Shown: positions 35,705-45,396, numbered from the stretch's first letter. The stretch is DNA of 64,000 nucleotides from Anthropogastromicrobium sp963652495 (GCA_963652495.1 CAVJTU010000005.1:5983-69982); one strand, 5' to 3'. Program-made: numbers and translations. Notes: a model not told the origin generated them from the sequence alone.

Positions 35705-36476
35705 TTCGCTCACCGCCCCTTCCAAGGTAAACCGCCTGAACGGTCTTGTCTGCTAATACATCGTGAATGTCGCCCTCCATCAGCACCTTTCCCTCATGAA
35801 GCACGGTTACACAGTCTGCGATCTGCTTGACAAAATCCATATCGTGTTCTACCACAATGATGGTACATTCCTTTTTGATCTCCTTTAACAGCTCTCCTGT
35901 CTTAAAGGTTTCCGGTTTTCCCATACCGGCTGCCGGCTCATCGAGCATGATGATCTCCGGCTTTTGCACAAATTGCATTGCAATCTCAAGCCACTGCTTC
36001 TCGCCATGCGCAAGTGCTCCTGCCTGAATATCCTTTCGCTCAAGCAGACCTACCTTTTCAAGCGTCTCGTTGATTAGTGCATCCTCTTCCTTGCTTGTGC
36101 GGTGGAAAATGCTCTCCCACACGCCCTTGTTTCCACGCAGGGACAGCTCCATATTTTCATATACCGTCAAATTGACAAATACAGATGGCACCTGAAACTT
36201 TCTGGCAACACCTTCGCCTACGATCTTATATTCCTTCATCCCGGTCAGACGCACCTTTTCTCTGTCCTTCGGATAAAAATTCACATTTCCCTGTGTCGGC
36301 TTTGTCTTCGCGCAGATGATATCAAGAAGTGTGGTCTTTCCTGCACCATTTGGCCCGATAAAGAAATGGATTGTATTTCGTTTTACTTTTACATTGACAT
36401 CGGTTAATGCCTGAAAGCCGTCAAATACGACTGAAACATTTTTTATTTTTAAAACAGTATCGTCTCCTGTCGCCAT
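35697..36476 (-). CDS. urtD: Urea ABC transporter ATPase UrtD
   Basis: Second ATPase of the importer (LivG/UrtD class), 259 residues. Walker A is GPNGAGKTT, followed by GVARKFQVPSVF; the signature is altered to ALAHGEKQWLEIAM, as in UrtD proteins, Walker B is IIMLDEPAAGM and the switch His is in VVEHDMDF. ATG 36476 has AAAGGCAGG upstream. Its stop overlaps the urtE start region. A hairpin lies in the gap before it (36508-36560). Confidence 0.9.
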   Translation of the reverse strand: MATGDDTVLKIKNVSVVFDGFQALTDVNVKVKRNTIHFFIGPNGAGKTTLLDIICAKTKPTQGNVNFYPKDREKVRLTGMKEYKIVGEGVARKFQVPSVFVNLTVYENMELSLRGNKGVWESIFHRTSKEEDALINETLEKVGLLERKDIQAGALAHGEKQWLEIAMQFVQKPEIIMLDEPAAGMGKPETFKTGELLKEIKKECTIIVVEHDMDFVKQIADCVTVLHEGKVLMEGDIHDVLADKTVQAVYLGRGGERSA

Positions 36477-36516
36477 AGAAATCAACCTGCCTTTCTATTT
36501 TCTCTTTTTAACGCCC

Positions 36517-36557
36517 ACTCAGCGAAGCAGCTTTGTCAAAAAGCAGATTCGCTTTTG
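36517..36557 (-). other. Hairpin in urtC-urtD gap
   Basis: AGCGAAGCAGCTTT and AAAGCAGATTCGCT form an imperfect stem around TGTCAA. There is no T-run, so it is more likely a stability or processing element than a terminator. Confidence 0.5.
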
Positions 36558-36560
36558 AAC

Positions 36561-37685
36561 TTACATTGCTTCCTTTGCCTGTGTCTGACGCTGTCTTGTC
36601 TTTCCTACTCTTTTTCTCTTGTTTAAAAGTGCCGGAATCTGATCTCTGACAATGCCGACAATTCCGCCCTTGAAGAACAGAATCGTAATAATAAACAGAA
36701 GACCGATGATATACTGCCAGCTCTCTGCCATGCTTCCGGAGCTTAAATTGTACTCGCACAGATTGATCAAAAATGCGCCGATTACAGCACCGACCAACGT
36801 TCCTCTGCCGCCGATTGCTACCCAGATTACCATGGTAATGGAGTAGGTGATGGACATCTGTGTCGGTGTGATGGAGCCATTGAAATTGACAAACAGCGCA
36901 CCGGCAATTGCTGCAAAGATTGCAGACAATACATAGACAAAATTTTTATAATTGCTGACACGGTAGCCTGAGAAATATGTGCGATTCTCTCCATCTCGAA
37001 TTGCGATAAGAAGCTTTCCAAACTTACTGCGCACAAGAAATGCTGAGACAACATAGATCACCGCTAATATCGCAAGTGCAATGTAAAATAATACAATCAA
37101 ATTTCCCTGATGATCGGCTCCGCGCAGACTTCCAAGCACAGACTGAATCTGGTTGATGCCGACATCTCCGTTTGTATATGGGGAAAGCGCGATGAAAACA
37201 GAGTATGCTGCCCATGTCAATGCCTGTGAGATAATGGAAAAATAAACTCCCTTGACACGGTTCTTAAAGATAAAGTAACCGATCAGTCCTGATACGAGAA
37301 TCGGAACAATCACAATCATAAGAAACGTTCCGACAGGTGACAAAAACGGCTTCCAGATCAGCGGAAGCTCGCTGAGTCCGCCAACCTGCATGAAATCCGT
37401 GATCTGTCCGTTTGTCTGGACGAGTTTTAAATACATGCCCATGCCATATGCGCCAAGGCAAAAGTAAAGTCCATGACCCAGGCTAAGGATTCCGGTATAG
37501 CCCCAGATCAAGTCAAGTCCGATGGCTACAATGGCAAAGGAAATACACTTTCCAAGGAATAAAACAGTCGTACTTTTTACGGCTCCGCCAAGCAAAAGAA
37601 GCGGCATGACGGCAAGTATAAGCACAATCAGCGTAAAACAGACATGATAGCCATTTTTTTGAATACGTTTTGCGATTGATTTCAT
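36561..37685 (-). CDS. urtC: Urea ABC transporter permease UrtC
   Basis: A LivM-type permease of about 374 residues with ten hydrophobic segments. Recognisable segments are GLDLIWGYTGILSLGHGLYFCLGAYGMG near the N-terminus and the EAA-like AIRDGENRTYFSGYRV. The C-terminus is basic. ATG 37685 is eight bases from AGGAGG; ATG 37691 is too close to it. It follows urtB by 12 bases. Confidence 0.9.
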   Translation of the reverse strand: MKSIAKRIQKNGYHVCFTLIVLILAVMPLLLLGGAVKSTTVLFLGKCISFAIVAIGLDLIWGYTGILSLGHGLYFCLGAYGMGMYLKLVQTNGQITDFMQVGGLSELPLIWKPFLSPVGTFLMIVIVPILVSGLIGYFIFKNRVKGVYFSIISQALTWAAYSVFIALSPYTNGDVGINQIQSVLGSLRGADHQGNLIVLFYIALAILAVIYVVSAFLVRSKFGKLLIAIRDGENRTYFSGYRVSNYKNFVYVLSAIFAAIAGALFVNFNGSITPTQMSITYSITMVIWVAIGGRGTLVGAVIGAFLINLCEYNLSSGSMAESWQYIIGLLFIITILFFKGGIVGIVRDQIPALLNKRKRVGKTRQRQTQAKEAM

Positions 37686-37697
37686 TTTCATGTCCTC

Positions 37698-38582
37698 CTA
37701 TTCGTCTAATGCTCTGCTTCTTACAGTAAACAAGCCCTGCGGTTTCTTCTGTAAAAATACAATAATAATCAGCAATACAATCGCCTTGGCAATAGAGGAC
37801 GATGTGATTGTCTCAAATCCGATGCTGGAAAATCCGATTACGGAAGATCCGATTACCGTTCCTGCCAGCTTTCCGACACCGCCAAGTACAACTGCCATGA
37901 ACGTATTTACGATATAATTCTGTCCGACAGTCGAATCAACGGAGCCAAGCAGTGCGATGGCACAGCCTGCGATTCCTGCCAGACCGGAACCAAATGCGAA
38001 CGTAATGTTGTCGATTTTTCTCGAATTGATTCCCATACACTGTGCCATGGAACGGTTCTGCATAACGGCACGCATCTGACGGCCGAAATTGCTGCGATAC
38101 ATCAGTACCCACACAAGAAGCAGACAGAGCGCAACAAGTGCGATGATAAAAAGTCTTGTAAGGGACAATGAAAAGGAACCAATGCGAATGCTTCCTGACA
38201 AAATCTTCGGTGTCGTTACAAGAACGCCCTGTGTTCCAAAGATGGAACGCGCTGCCTGCTGCAAAATAAGACTCACGCCCCAGGTTGCAAGCAGGCTGTC
38301 GATCTCTCGCCCGTACAGGCGAGAGACAACCAGCTTTTCAAGCAGTGAACCAAGCAAAAATGTCACTGCAAATGCAGCAATGATCGATACGAAATAGCCC
38401 AGATCAGAGGATACATATTGCTGCAAAAAGCCCTGAACCATGTAGGTCACATATGCACCGATCATCATAAATTCTCCGTGTGCCATGTTAATGACACGCA
38501 TAAGTCCAAACGTGATTGCCAGTCCGAGTGATGCCAGCAATATGATGGAAGATAAGCTCAGTCCGTTAAAGAATATATTCAT
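37698..38582 (-). CDS. urtB: Urea ABC transporter permease UrtB
   Basis: A LivH-type permease of 294 residues with about eight TM segments. Segments typical of the family are LASLGLAITFGLMRVINMAHGEFMMIGAY and the cytoplasmic loop AVMQNRSMAQCMGINSRKID. GGAGAAGC precedes ATG 38582. It is separated from urtA by a long inverted repeat (38622-38704), an arrangement that usually allows more binding protein than permease to be made. Confidence 0.92.
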   Translation of the reverse strand: MNIFFNGLSLSSIILLASLGLAITFGLMRVINMAHGEFMMIGAYVTYMVQGFLQQYVSSDLGYFVSIIAAFAVTFLLGSLLEKLVVSRLYGREIDSLLATWGVSLILQQAARSIFGTQGVLVTTPKILSGSIRIGSFSLSLTRLFIIALVALCLLLVWVLMYRSNFGRQMRAVMQNRSMAQCMGINSRKIDNITFAFGSGLAGIAGCAIALLGSVDSTVGQNYIVNTFMAVVLGGVGKLAGTVIGSSVIGFSSIGFETITSSSIAKAIVLLIIIVFLQKKPQGLFTVRSRALDE

Positions 38583-38621
38583 GAAGCTTCTCCTTTCTCT
38601 TGATCAATAGCCCAATTAACC

Positions 38622-38704
38622 GACTTCTCGACAGACAATCTACAATACAAGCCTGACCGCTTCGCTTTACGGCATTGTATTTGTAGATGTCTGCTCTCGA
38701 AGTC
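38622..38704 (-). promoter_or_regulatory. Long inverted repeat between urtA and urtB
   Basis: Arms of about 29 bases (GACTTCTCGACAGAC... and its complement, with a few mismatches) enclose a loop that has its own GCC/GGC closure. On the transcribed minus strand no T-run follows, so it is more likely a transcript stabiliser or processing stop than a terminator. Confidence 0.7.
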
Positions 38705-38714
38705 TTATTTTTAT

Positions 38715-39950
38715 TTACTCCAATGGCTGTACACCTGCCTCTACTGCCCAGTCATAGGTTGTCAGATATGGATCCGGCTTTACCGGGCTGTCGGTTGCGG
38801 ATACCTCATAGATCAAACCGTCATCGGCTACTTTTCCGATACGAACGGTCTTGTACAGATGCTGGTTCTCACCATCTACGGTAATGGTTCCCTCCGGTGC
38901 GTCGATGCTCAGTCCGTCAAGTGCCTTTCTGACATCATCGGTAGCGAAGCTTCCTGCCTTCTCACAAGCTGCCTTCCACATATAAACGGCATCGTAAGCG
39001 GCCTCTGCCGGGTCGGATGTCACGCGATCCTCGCCGTACTTTTCCTTGTATGCCTTAACGAACTCGTCATTCTTTTCGGTATCTGTGGTCTGATAGTAGT
39101 TCCAGGAAACGAGATGACCGCTGAGGATATCAGAACCGATGGTCTGAACCTCTTCCTCTGCGATGGAGAAGGACATTGTCATAATGTCATCGGATGTAAT
39201 GTTCTTATCTGCTAACTGCTTGAAGAAGGAAACATTTCCGGTACCGTTTAAGGTATTGATGATAACATCCGGCTGTGCATCCTCGATCTTAGAGATGATG
39301 GACGAAAATTCGGTCTGATCCATGGACGCATATTCCTCACCGACTACTTCTACACCGTCTACTGCGTCAATCTGTGCGTTGATGATCATGTTTGCTGTTC
39401 TTGGGAATACATAATCCGAACCAAGTAAGAAAAACTTTGTATATCCTTCATCAATTAAATATTCAATTGCAGGAACGATCTGCTGATTCGGTGCAGCACC
39501 CATGTAAACGATGTTGTCGGAAGACTCCATGCCTTCGTACTGAACCGGATACCATAAGAGATTGTTATAATCCTCAAAGATCTGCTTTACGGCCTTTCTG
39601 GAAGAAGATGTCCAGCATCCGAATACGGTTGCTACTTCATCCTCGCCGAGAAGCTTCTCTGCCTTTGTTGCAAAGGTTGACGGCTGAGATGCGCCATCCT
39701 CTTCAATATATTTGATCTGCTTGCCAAGCACACCGCCTGCCGCGTTGATCTCGTCAATTGCAAGCACCTCGGCATCTCTTACGGAACCTTCGCTGATTGC
39801 CATGGATCCTGTCAGGGAATGAAGCAGTCCGACTGTTACCGTTTCCTGCTCTGATGATTTCTTTGAACCGCATCCTGCCAGTGATGCTGCCGCCAATGCC
39901 GCACATGCTGTAAATACCGCTGCTTTTCTCATCTCTCTTGCTTTTTTCAT
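38715..39950 (-). CDS. urtA: Urea ABC transporter substrate-binding lipoprotein UrtA
   Basis: Captures urea outside the cell. The 411-residue protein has a basic N-terminus, a hydrophobic signal and lipobox LAGC (Cys at about 27), then a type I periplasmic-binding fold beginning VTVGLLHSLTGSMAISE. Segments FGCWTSSSRKAVKQIFE and LLWYPVQYEGME are typical of UrtA. ATG 39950 has GAGGATAAG upstream; the in-frame start at 39980 would place ten residues before the signal peptide. It heads the transporter genes. Confidence 0.93.
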   Translation of the reverse strand: MKKAREMRKAAVFTACAALAAASLAGCGSKKSSEQETVTVGLLHSLTGSMAISEGSVRDAEVLAIDEINAAGGVLGKQIKYIEEDGASQPSTFATKAEKLLGEDEVATVFGCWTSSSRKAVKQIFEDYNNLLWYPVQYEGMESSDNIVYMGAAPNQQIVPAIEYLIDEGYTKFFLLGSDYVFPRTANMIINAQIDAVDGVEVVGEEYASMDQTEFSSIISKIEDAQPDVIINTLNGTGNVSFFKQLADKNITSDDIMTMSFSIAEEEVQTIGSDILSGHLVSWNYYQTTDTEKNDEFVKAYKEKYGEDRVTSDPAEAAYDAVYMWKAACEKAGSFATDDVRKALDGLSIDAPEGTITVDGENQHLYKTVRIGKVADDGLIYEVSATDSPVKPDPYLTTYDWAVEAGVQPLE

Positions 39951-40003
39951 AATCTTATCCTCTCTTCCTATGCTGTCCATTCCAATGCTGTCATTTATGG
40001 CAT

Positions 40004-40663
40004 TTACTGCTCATTCGCGCCCTCACTTGAATGAAGCTTTGCCATTTTCACATCCTTATAATGTGCAATAATATCAGCACAATCATCGTAGCCAATGCGG
40101 TCGCTGTTTAGCGTCATGTCATATGCCACAGGATCTGTCCAATAGCCGCCGCCCGTGTAATAACTGTAATAGTTGGCACGATAGCGGTCTGTCTGGTAGA
40201 TCATCTGATCGGCTTCCTCTGCTGTAACATCCAGTCTCTCCATGATTGTTGCGCGGCACGCACGTCTTGGAGCCTCGACATAGACACTTACTACATTCGG
40301 ATAATCCTTTAAAATGTAGTTGGCACATTTTCCGATAATGATGCAGGACTCGGTCTTTGCAAGCTCTCTCATGATCTTTGCCTGAATATTAAACAAATTC
40401 ACATCCGATACAAAATCCTTCTGTGAAGGCTCAGCCAACCGATTGATCTTTGGAAATTTCTTTAATGCCATCGCAATCTTTTTGCCATTTAACTTTTCAT
40501 CTGACTTGACAAACAACGATTTGCTGATTCCGCTGTAATCGGATGCCATCTGCAAAATCTGCTTTTCATAGCACGGAATGCCAAGTTTGGCGGATAGTCG
40601 AAGACCAATCTGCTTGCCTCCGCTTCCGAAGCCTCTGGCAATGGTAATCACATAATTATCCAT
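40004..40663 (-). CDS. Cytidylate kinase-like family protein at head of urea operon
   Basis: A P-loop kinase-like protein of 219 residues (Cytidylate_kin2-type family). The loop is GFGSGGKQIG, with a later SCIIIGKCANYIL strand and ETPRRACRATIMER-like lid region (EAPRRACRATIMERL). These proteins are widespread in Firmicutes and are separate from the true CMP kinase; substrate unknown. It lies 53 bases upstream of urtA in the same direction, so it is probably the first gene of the urea operon. A paralog is at 50759-51382. GGAGGG precedes ATG 40663. Confidence 0.8.
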   Translation of the reverse strand: MDNYVITIARGFGSGGKQIGLRLSAKLGIPCYEKQILQMASDYSGISKSLFVKSDEKLNGKKIAMALKKFPKINRLAEPSQKDFVSDVNLFNIQAKIMRELAKTESCIIIGKCANYILKDYPNVVSVYVEAPRRACRATIMERLDVTAEEADQMIYQTDRYRANYYSYYTGGGYWTDPVAYDMTLNSDRIGYDDCADIIAHYKDVKMAKLHSSEGANEQ

Positions 40664-40726
40664 CCAGCCCTCCTTTCAACAATGCCAATTATTACGTATA
40701 TCAAAGCGGCATTTCCGAAATAATCG

Positions 40727-40776
40727 AAAGAGGCTGCTTCCCTTTTTAAGGAAAACAGCCTCTTTGCTATTTTTTA
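40727..40776. terminator. Terminator-like hairpin upstream of urea operon
   Basis: AAAGAGGCTG pairs with CAGCCTCTTT and the inner TTCC/GGAA continues the stem; TATTTTTTA follows on the plus strand. On the minus strand, where it would separate the two-component genes from the urea operon, the T-run is short. Confidence 0.55.
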
Positions 40777-40925
40777 TCGCTTTGCTTTGATGCGACTATG
40801 ATAGCATATGTTATTTTAACGGACAACCTGACAAAACAGACTTTTCTACCCTAATTTTCCGTCATGCTGCCCATTCACAGACAGTGTGGACCGCCATTTT
40901 AACCGAATCCAGTAAGTTTCCTTCT

Positions 40926-41681
40926 TCAATTGCGAATATCCGCCTGACTTTTTCGGTGCTGCGCCGGTGTATCGCCTGTATATTCCTTAAAGAGCTTCGT
41001 GAAATAATCGGTTGTTTTATATCCGAGACGGTCGCTTATCTCATAAATGCGCTCATCCGTATGAGCGAGCAGATACTTTGCATATTCCATCTTATAGCGC
41101 ATCGCGAACGTATTAAAGTTTTCATTCATCTGTCGCTTGAACAGCTTGCCAAAATAGTCATGGCTCAGCATAAATTCATCGGAAATATCTTTCAGATTTA
41201 AATCGACATGCTCTGAAAAATAAGCCATCACTTTTTTTGCAAAACCGGATGACGTATCTGCGCCGCAGACGCGAAAAATTTCCTCTGTAATGTTTTGCTC
41301 TCTCTCATCGTCAAGCTCTTCGCGCACATTTTGCAGACACTCGCGAAGCTCCTCCTCTGTCACAGGCTTCAGCAAATAGTCCATCGCGCCCAGCTTCATT
41401 CCCTGTCTGACATAATCAAATTCATTATAATTGCTGGCAATGATGCGCGGAGCTGTAATTCCGCGCTCCTTTAACTCCTTTAAAAATTCCAGTCCGTTCA
41501 TGACAGGCATCATCACATCCACCAGATACAGATCAAACTGTTTTGTCTGCATAATTGACAATGCTTCTCTTCCATTTAAGGCCTGTCCGGCAATCGCAAA
41601 GCCTTCCTCCTCCCAGACCTTCATTTTCATATAAAGGCTTTGGTTTGTCCGATCATCCTCTACGATCAAAATCTGATACAT
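40926..41681 (-). CDS. Response regulator, receiver plus AraC-type HTH (YesN-like)
   Basis: A 251-residue transcription factor. The receiver (about 1-120) has the acidic pair in VEDDRTN, phospho-acceptor Asp in LVDVMMPVMNG and Lys in LLKPVTEEE. The AraC-type double HTH follows (about 150-245: ISDEFMLSHDYFGKLFKRQM and ISDRLGYKTTDYFTKLFKEYTG). It overlaps the hybrid kinase by 29 bases. Such pairs in gut Firmicutes often control carbohydrate uptake genes; the target is not shown here. AGGAGGTGA precedes ATG 41681. Confidence 0.9.
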   Translation of the reverse strand: MYQILIVEDDRTNQSLYMKMKVWEEEGFAIAGQALNGREALSIMQTKQFDLYLVDVMMPVMNGLEFLKELKERGITAPRIIASNYNEFDYVRQGMKLGAMDYLLKPVTEEELRECLQNVREELDDEREQNITEEIFRVCGADTSSGFAKKVMAYFSEHVDLNLKDISDEFMLSHDYFGKLFKRQMNENFNTFAMRYKMEYAKYLLAHTDERIYEISDRLGYKTTDYFTKLFKEYTGDTPAQHRKSQADIRN

Positions 41682-44217
41682 AGATACTCACCTCCTTCAT
41701 TGTCTGCTCAAATACCAAAAAGAGCTGTTCGCCGTGCGCTTCATTCCATTTTTGTTTTTTGATGTCCATCAGGCACATCTTCGCTGCAGCTTCAAGCGGC
41801 CGGCACATTAAATTGCCGCTGACACCTTTTATGCGATGCACCTGCATTTCGGCTGCTTCCCAGTCCGTGCGCTTGATGGCTGCTTTTACGTTCTCGCAAA
41901 ATGACACATTGTCTTCCAGAAAAATGGTAAGCAGCTCTGCCACCGCCTGCTTGTCCCCATAAAACTGTTTCTCCAGACCCTTAAATGCAATGAACTCATC
42001 TGTCTGGGCGGCTGTTTCCATGAGTTCGGGCACATGAAGCGTGTGAATGGTCTGCGCCATATAGGTTTCCAGAAGCATTTTTAACTGCTCCATCGGAATC
42101 GGTTTGGGCAGATATGCATTCATGCCGGCTTCCTTTACTCTTTTCTCTACATCCTCTCCAATATTTGCCGTAAGTGCAACCAGAATCGTATTTTTGAAGG
42201 CTTTTTCTCTTCGTATCTGCGCACTTAACTCATAGCCGCTGATCTTTGGCATTGAAATATCAAGAAATACAATGTCATATGCAGTCTGGCGCATACGCTC
42301 AAGAACCGCCTCCGGGTCGCCCTCTGTGTCTGCGATGTAGCCAAATTTATGAAGCACTTCTGACTCCAGAATCCGATTCACCTTGTTGTCATCCACAATT
42401 AATATAGAAAGATTTCGCTTGCTTCTCTTATCGGACAGCGTTTCCTTTTTCGACTTTTTCTCCTCCCTGCCATACTCAAAATCCATATCAAAATAAAAAC
42501 AGCTTCCTACGCCTTCCTCACTCTCAAGAAGAAGCGTATATTTTCCCTTGCTCATCTCCTGGACGATCTTTCGGCAGATTGGAAGGCCCAGTCCTGTACC
42601 GCCGTATTTTCTTGTGATGCTGGCATCCGCCTGCGCAAACGCATCGAATATTCGCTGACGCTGTTCTTTTTTAATGCCGATTCCCGTGTCCTCGACACGA
42701 AACTCAAGCACGCAATGCTTTGCAAAAAAGTGAAGGTTCCTGACAGACAGCGTTACGCCGCCTTCTTTTGTAAATTTAAAGCCATTGTAGATCAAATTGG
42801 TTAATACCTGCTTTAACTTCAGCGGATCTCCGTGAACATATTCCGGCACATCCTCGCCTATATTTACAGTAAATGTTAAATTTCGCTGTTCTGCTTCATT
42901 CTCCAGGATTCCTTTTAGTGCATCCGTCAGCTGATACAGGCTGAAATTTTTATTTTCAAATGTCATTCGCCCGGACTCCAACTTAGAATAATCCAGAATC
43001 TCATTGATCTCCTCCAGCAAAATATCAGCAGCCAGATGAATATTTTCCATATAGCGTCGCTGCTCGCCTGACATTCTGGTATCTTCAAGCAAAAACAGAT
43101 AGCCCGATATCGTGCTTAACGGTGTACGAAGTTCATGCGACATCTGCGTAAGAAATTGCGTTTTGACTTTGTTTGCTTTCTCGGCCTGGCGCTTTGCGTC
43201 CATCAGTTCCTGCTCGATCTTTTCCGATTTGACAAGCTCAGAAAGCATGTCGGCAGACAGTGCATTAAACTCACGCGCAAACTCCTGCAGCTCCCATACA
43301 CCCTCCGGCTCCACAAACATGCGGCGGCGGCCATGCTGGTGCTCGATTGTCTTTTTATAGCGGATAACAGGCTTGATGTACCACCTCTGGAAAATCACAA
43401 GAATGAATACCATAACTGCAATCTCTCCGATGCCAAAGAAAATCTGCAAAAATATGGCCTGCTGTGATCTGCGGCGTGCACTCAAAACTTCTTTTGCAAG
43501 CCTCGTATTCAATGAAGTCTGGAATTTTTCAATGTTGGTGTCAATCAACCCCTTATACGCATCGTAGGCACTTCCATAAAGCATCAGCAGTGCCTTGTGC
43601 GCCTTTTGATTATTCAGTTCATCGCTGATGAGTCCACTGTCTTCCAATTGATAGTCACTTTCGAGTGGATATTCCTTCACATAACGGATGCATTCTGCAA
43701 GAAATGCATTTTGTTCCTCATCGCTTTTTTCATTCTGATTCTTGTCTTTTGTATCTATGGTATCCCATTCTGTCGGATCCATCGTCTCTAATACAAGACG
43801 CATCGAGCTGATCTCAATATGCATCAGCGTATCGGAATAATATTTTGCCAGCTCTAAGCTTCGCTCCTCTGATGCGGGAATGTCTGCCGCTTCGATCTGA
43901 GCGATGATTTTTTCCCGATGCATCTGAAGTTTGGCTTCATTCCAATAATTTTCAAAATATTGCATATCCTGCGTTACGGCAAATTTACGCACCTCGCTCG
44001 TCAAATAATCGGAATACCTTCCAAGCTCCAACGCAAGTGTGCGATACATAAGCTGATTGCTGTAGGCTTTTTGGAGTGTTTCGGTGCTTGACTTTTGCAG
44101 CCACACACCCTCAAAGATCATTGCCATCTGAGCGATTGCAAGAATCAAAATCACTCCGATAATATAATTTGATTTTTTCCATTTATCTTTTAATCGCAAT
44201 CCAACGTGTTTTTGCAT
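41653..44217 (-). CDS. Hybrid sensor histidine kinase (HK-REC-HPt)
   Basis: An 854-residue phosphorelay sensor. Two TM segments (about 20-40 and 265-285) bracket a helical extracytoplasmic domain. Then follow a HAMP-like linker, HisKA (MSHELRTPLSTISG), HATPase (LTNLIYNGFKFTKEGG as N box, DTGIGIKKE and GGTGLGLPICRK as G boxes), a receiver (IVDDNKVN, FLDISMPKISG) and a C-terminal HPt-like domain (VHRIKGVSGNL). All phosphorelay residues are present, so signal could pass to the AraC-type regulator next door. ATG 44217 has GGGAGGG six bases upstream; 44253 is less likely. Confidence 0.92.
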   Translation of the reverse strand: MQKHVGLRLKDKWKKSNYIIGVILILAIAQMAMIFEGVWLQKSSTETLQKAYSNQLMYRTLALELGRYSDYLTSEVRKFAVTQDMQYFENYWNEAKLQMHREKIIAQIEAADIPASEERSLELAKYYSDTLMHIEISSMRLVLETMDPTEWDTIDTKDKNQNEKSDEEQNAFLAECIRYVKEYPLESDYQLEDSGLISDELNNQKAHKALLMLYGSAYDAYKGLIDTNIEKFQTSLNTRLAKEVLSARRRSQQAIFLQIFFGIGEIAVMVFILVIFQRWYIKPVIRYKKTIEHQHGRRRMFVEPEGVWELQEFAREFNALSADMLSELVKSEKIEQELMDAKRQAEKANKVKTQFLTQMSHELRTPLSTISGYLFLLEDTRMSGEQRRYMENIHLAADILLEEINEILDYSKLESGRMTFENKNFSLYQLTDALKGILENEAEQRNLTFTVNIGEDVPEYVHGDPLKLKQVLTNLIYNGFKFTKEGGVTLSVRNLHFFAKHCVLEFRVEDTGIGIKKEQRQRIFDAFAQADASITRKYGGTGLGLPICRKIVQEMSKGKYTLLLESEEGVGSCFYFDMDFEYGREEKKSKKETLSDKRSKRNLSILIVDDNKVNRILESEVLHKFGYIADTEGDPEAVLERMRQTAYDIVFLDISMPKISGYELSAQIRREKAFKNTILVALTANIGEDVEKRVKEAGMNAYLPKPIPMEQLKMLLETYMAQTIHTLHVPELMETAAQTDEFIAFKGLEKQFYGDKQAVAELLTIFLEDNVSFCENVKAAIKRTDWEAAEMQVHRIKGVSGNLMCRPLEAAAKMCLMDIKKQKWNEAHGEQLFLVFEQTMKEVSIYVSDFDRRG

Positions 44218-44301
44218 CTGCATCCCTCCCGAAAATGGCAAAGAGCAGAACACATCGCCATTGATGCATCTGCTCTTCTTTCTTTTTTCGTTTTGATCCG
44301 A

Positions 44302-45312
44302 CTAAAGCGTGCGCACACTCTGCCCCTCGATCAGCTGTCCGCTGATGACACTTAATCGGCCGGGGCCCTTATCAAGTCTTTTTACTCTGGAAATGATGCG
44401 CTCCGCTGCGGCCTTCGCCATCTCCGGCATATCCACGCCATATGTAGTGATTGCGATATCACATACCGGCATAAATAGGAAGTTGTCATAACCTACGACA
44501 GACACATCCTCCGGCACACGATATCCTCTGCTTTCGAGCCCGCGTATCAGCATACTGGCAGTCTGATCACAATTGCATACAAATGCTGTCGGCATATCCT
44601 TTGGCAAATCCGGCTCTATGATCTCCATGGTTCCCGGCACGCGATCCTCTATAATCCAGTCCTCACGCTCCTCAATATCATATTGACGTATTGCCTTTAA
44701 ATAGCCAAAATAGCGGTCAACAATACTGCTGTTTGACTTTATGCTTCCTACATATGCAATTTTTTTGTGTCCCTTCTTTATCAAATGCCTTGTCGCAGTA
44801 TACATGCCATAAAAGTTATTGGAAATGACACAGTCCACATCAAACTCTGCTGCATAAAAATCCAGAAATACCATCGGCATACCGGACTCTTTCTCAAGCT
44901 TTCGCAGATAGGCTCTGCTGACTTCCCCCATCACGATCAGTCCGTCTATGCGATGATCGCTTACCATAACCGGAATTTCGATATTTTTTTCTTCACTTGG
45001 TTTTAATACGCAGAATGCCAAAAGACAATTATGTGCAGCACAAGCGACCGCCAACTCCTGATAGAGCCTCCAGTAAAAGGAAGAACCATTTCCAAGGTAG
45101 CGTTCCTGAACGAGTACACCTATATTCACTGCTGTCTTTGACGATGCCTGTGAACCCGGTGCATGATACCCCATCTCTTCTGCCATCGCCTTGATTCGCT
45201 CACGAAGCTCTTCGCTGACACCGCGCTGGTTGGCAAGCGCGTTGGAAACCGTTACGGTACTGACACCGAGTTTTTCTGCTATATCTGACAGACGTACTGA
45301 TTTTCTTGCCAT
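44302..45312 (-). CDS. LacI family transcriptional regulator
   Basis: A 336-residue sugar-responsive repressor. The HTH VRLSDIAEKLGVSTVTVSNAL and hinge are at residues 6-55, followed by a periplasmic-binding-like effector domain (VNIGVLVQERY, DGLIVMGE, DVSVVGYDN). It lies between the two-component genes and a GH28 gene, both on the same strand, so pectin fragments are a plausible effector class, by context only. A consensus promoter lies at 45483-45511, giving a 5' leader of about 165 bases that contains a dispersed repeat. Confidence 0.9.
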   Translation of the reverse strand: MARKSVRLSDIAEKLGVSTVTVSNALANQRGVSEELRERIKAMAEEMGYHAPGSQASSKTAVNIGVLVQERYLGNGSSFYWRLYQELAVACAAHNCLLAFCVLKPSEEKNIEIPVMVSDHRIDGLIVMGEVSRAYLRKLEKESGMPMVFLDFYAAEFDVDCVISNNFYGMYTATRHLIKKGHKKIAYVGSIKSNSSIVDRYFGYLKAIRQYDIEEREDWIIEDRVPGTMEIIEPDLPKDMPTAFVCNCDQTASMLIRGLESRGYRVPEDVSVVGYDNFLFMPVCDIAITTYGVDMPEMAKAAAERIISRVKRLDKGPGRLSVISGQLIEGQSVRTL

Positions 45313-45342
45313 AAATACGCCTCCATTCTATATTTAATGATG

Positions 45343-45396
45343 TAATGATGTTGGTGTCAAAAGGCACTTTGACCCCTTTGATACCAGATTGCTACG
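45343..45396. repeat. Dispersed short repeat, copy 3 (full form)
   Basis: AATGATGTTGGTGTCAAAAGG at the left (shared with 2875) and TTTGATACCAGATTGCTACG at the right (shared with 30832) are joined by CACTTTGACCCC. GGTGTCAAAAGG and CCTTTGATACC form an imperfect hairpin. It lies in the leader of the LacI gene. The rest of the 391-base gap (45313-45703) holds the LacI promoter and a glycosidase relic. Confidence 0.7.
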
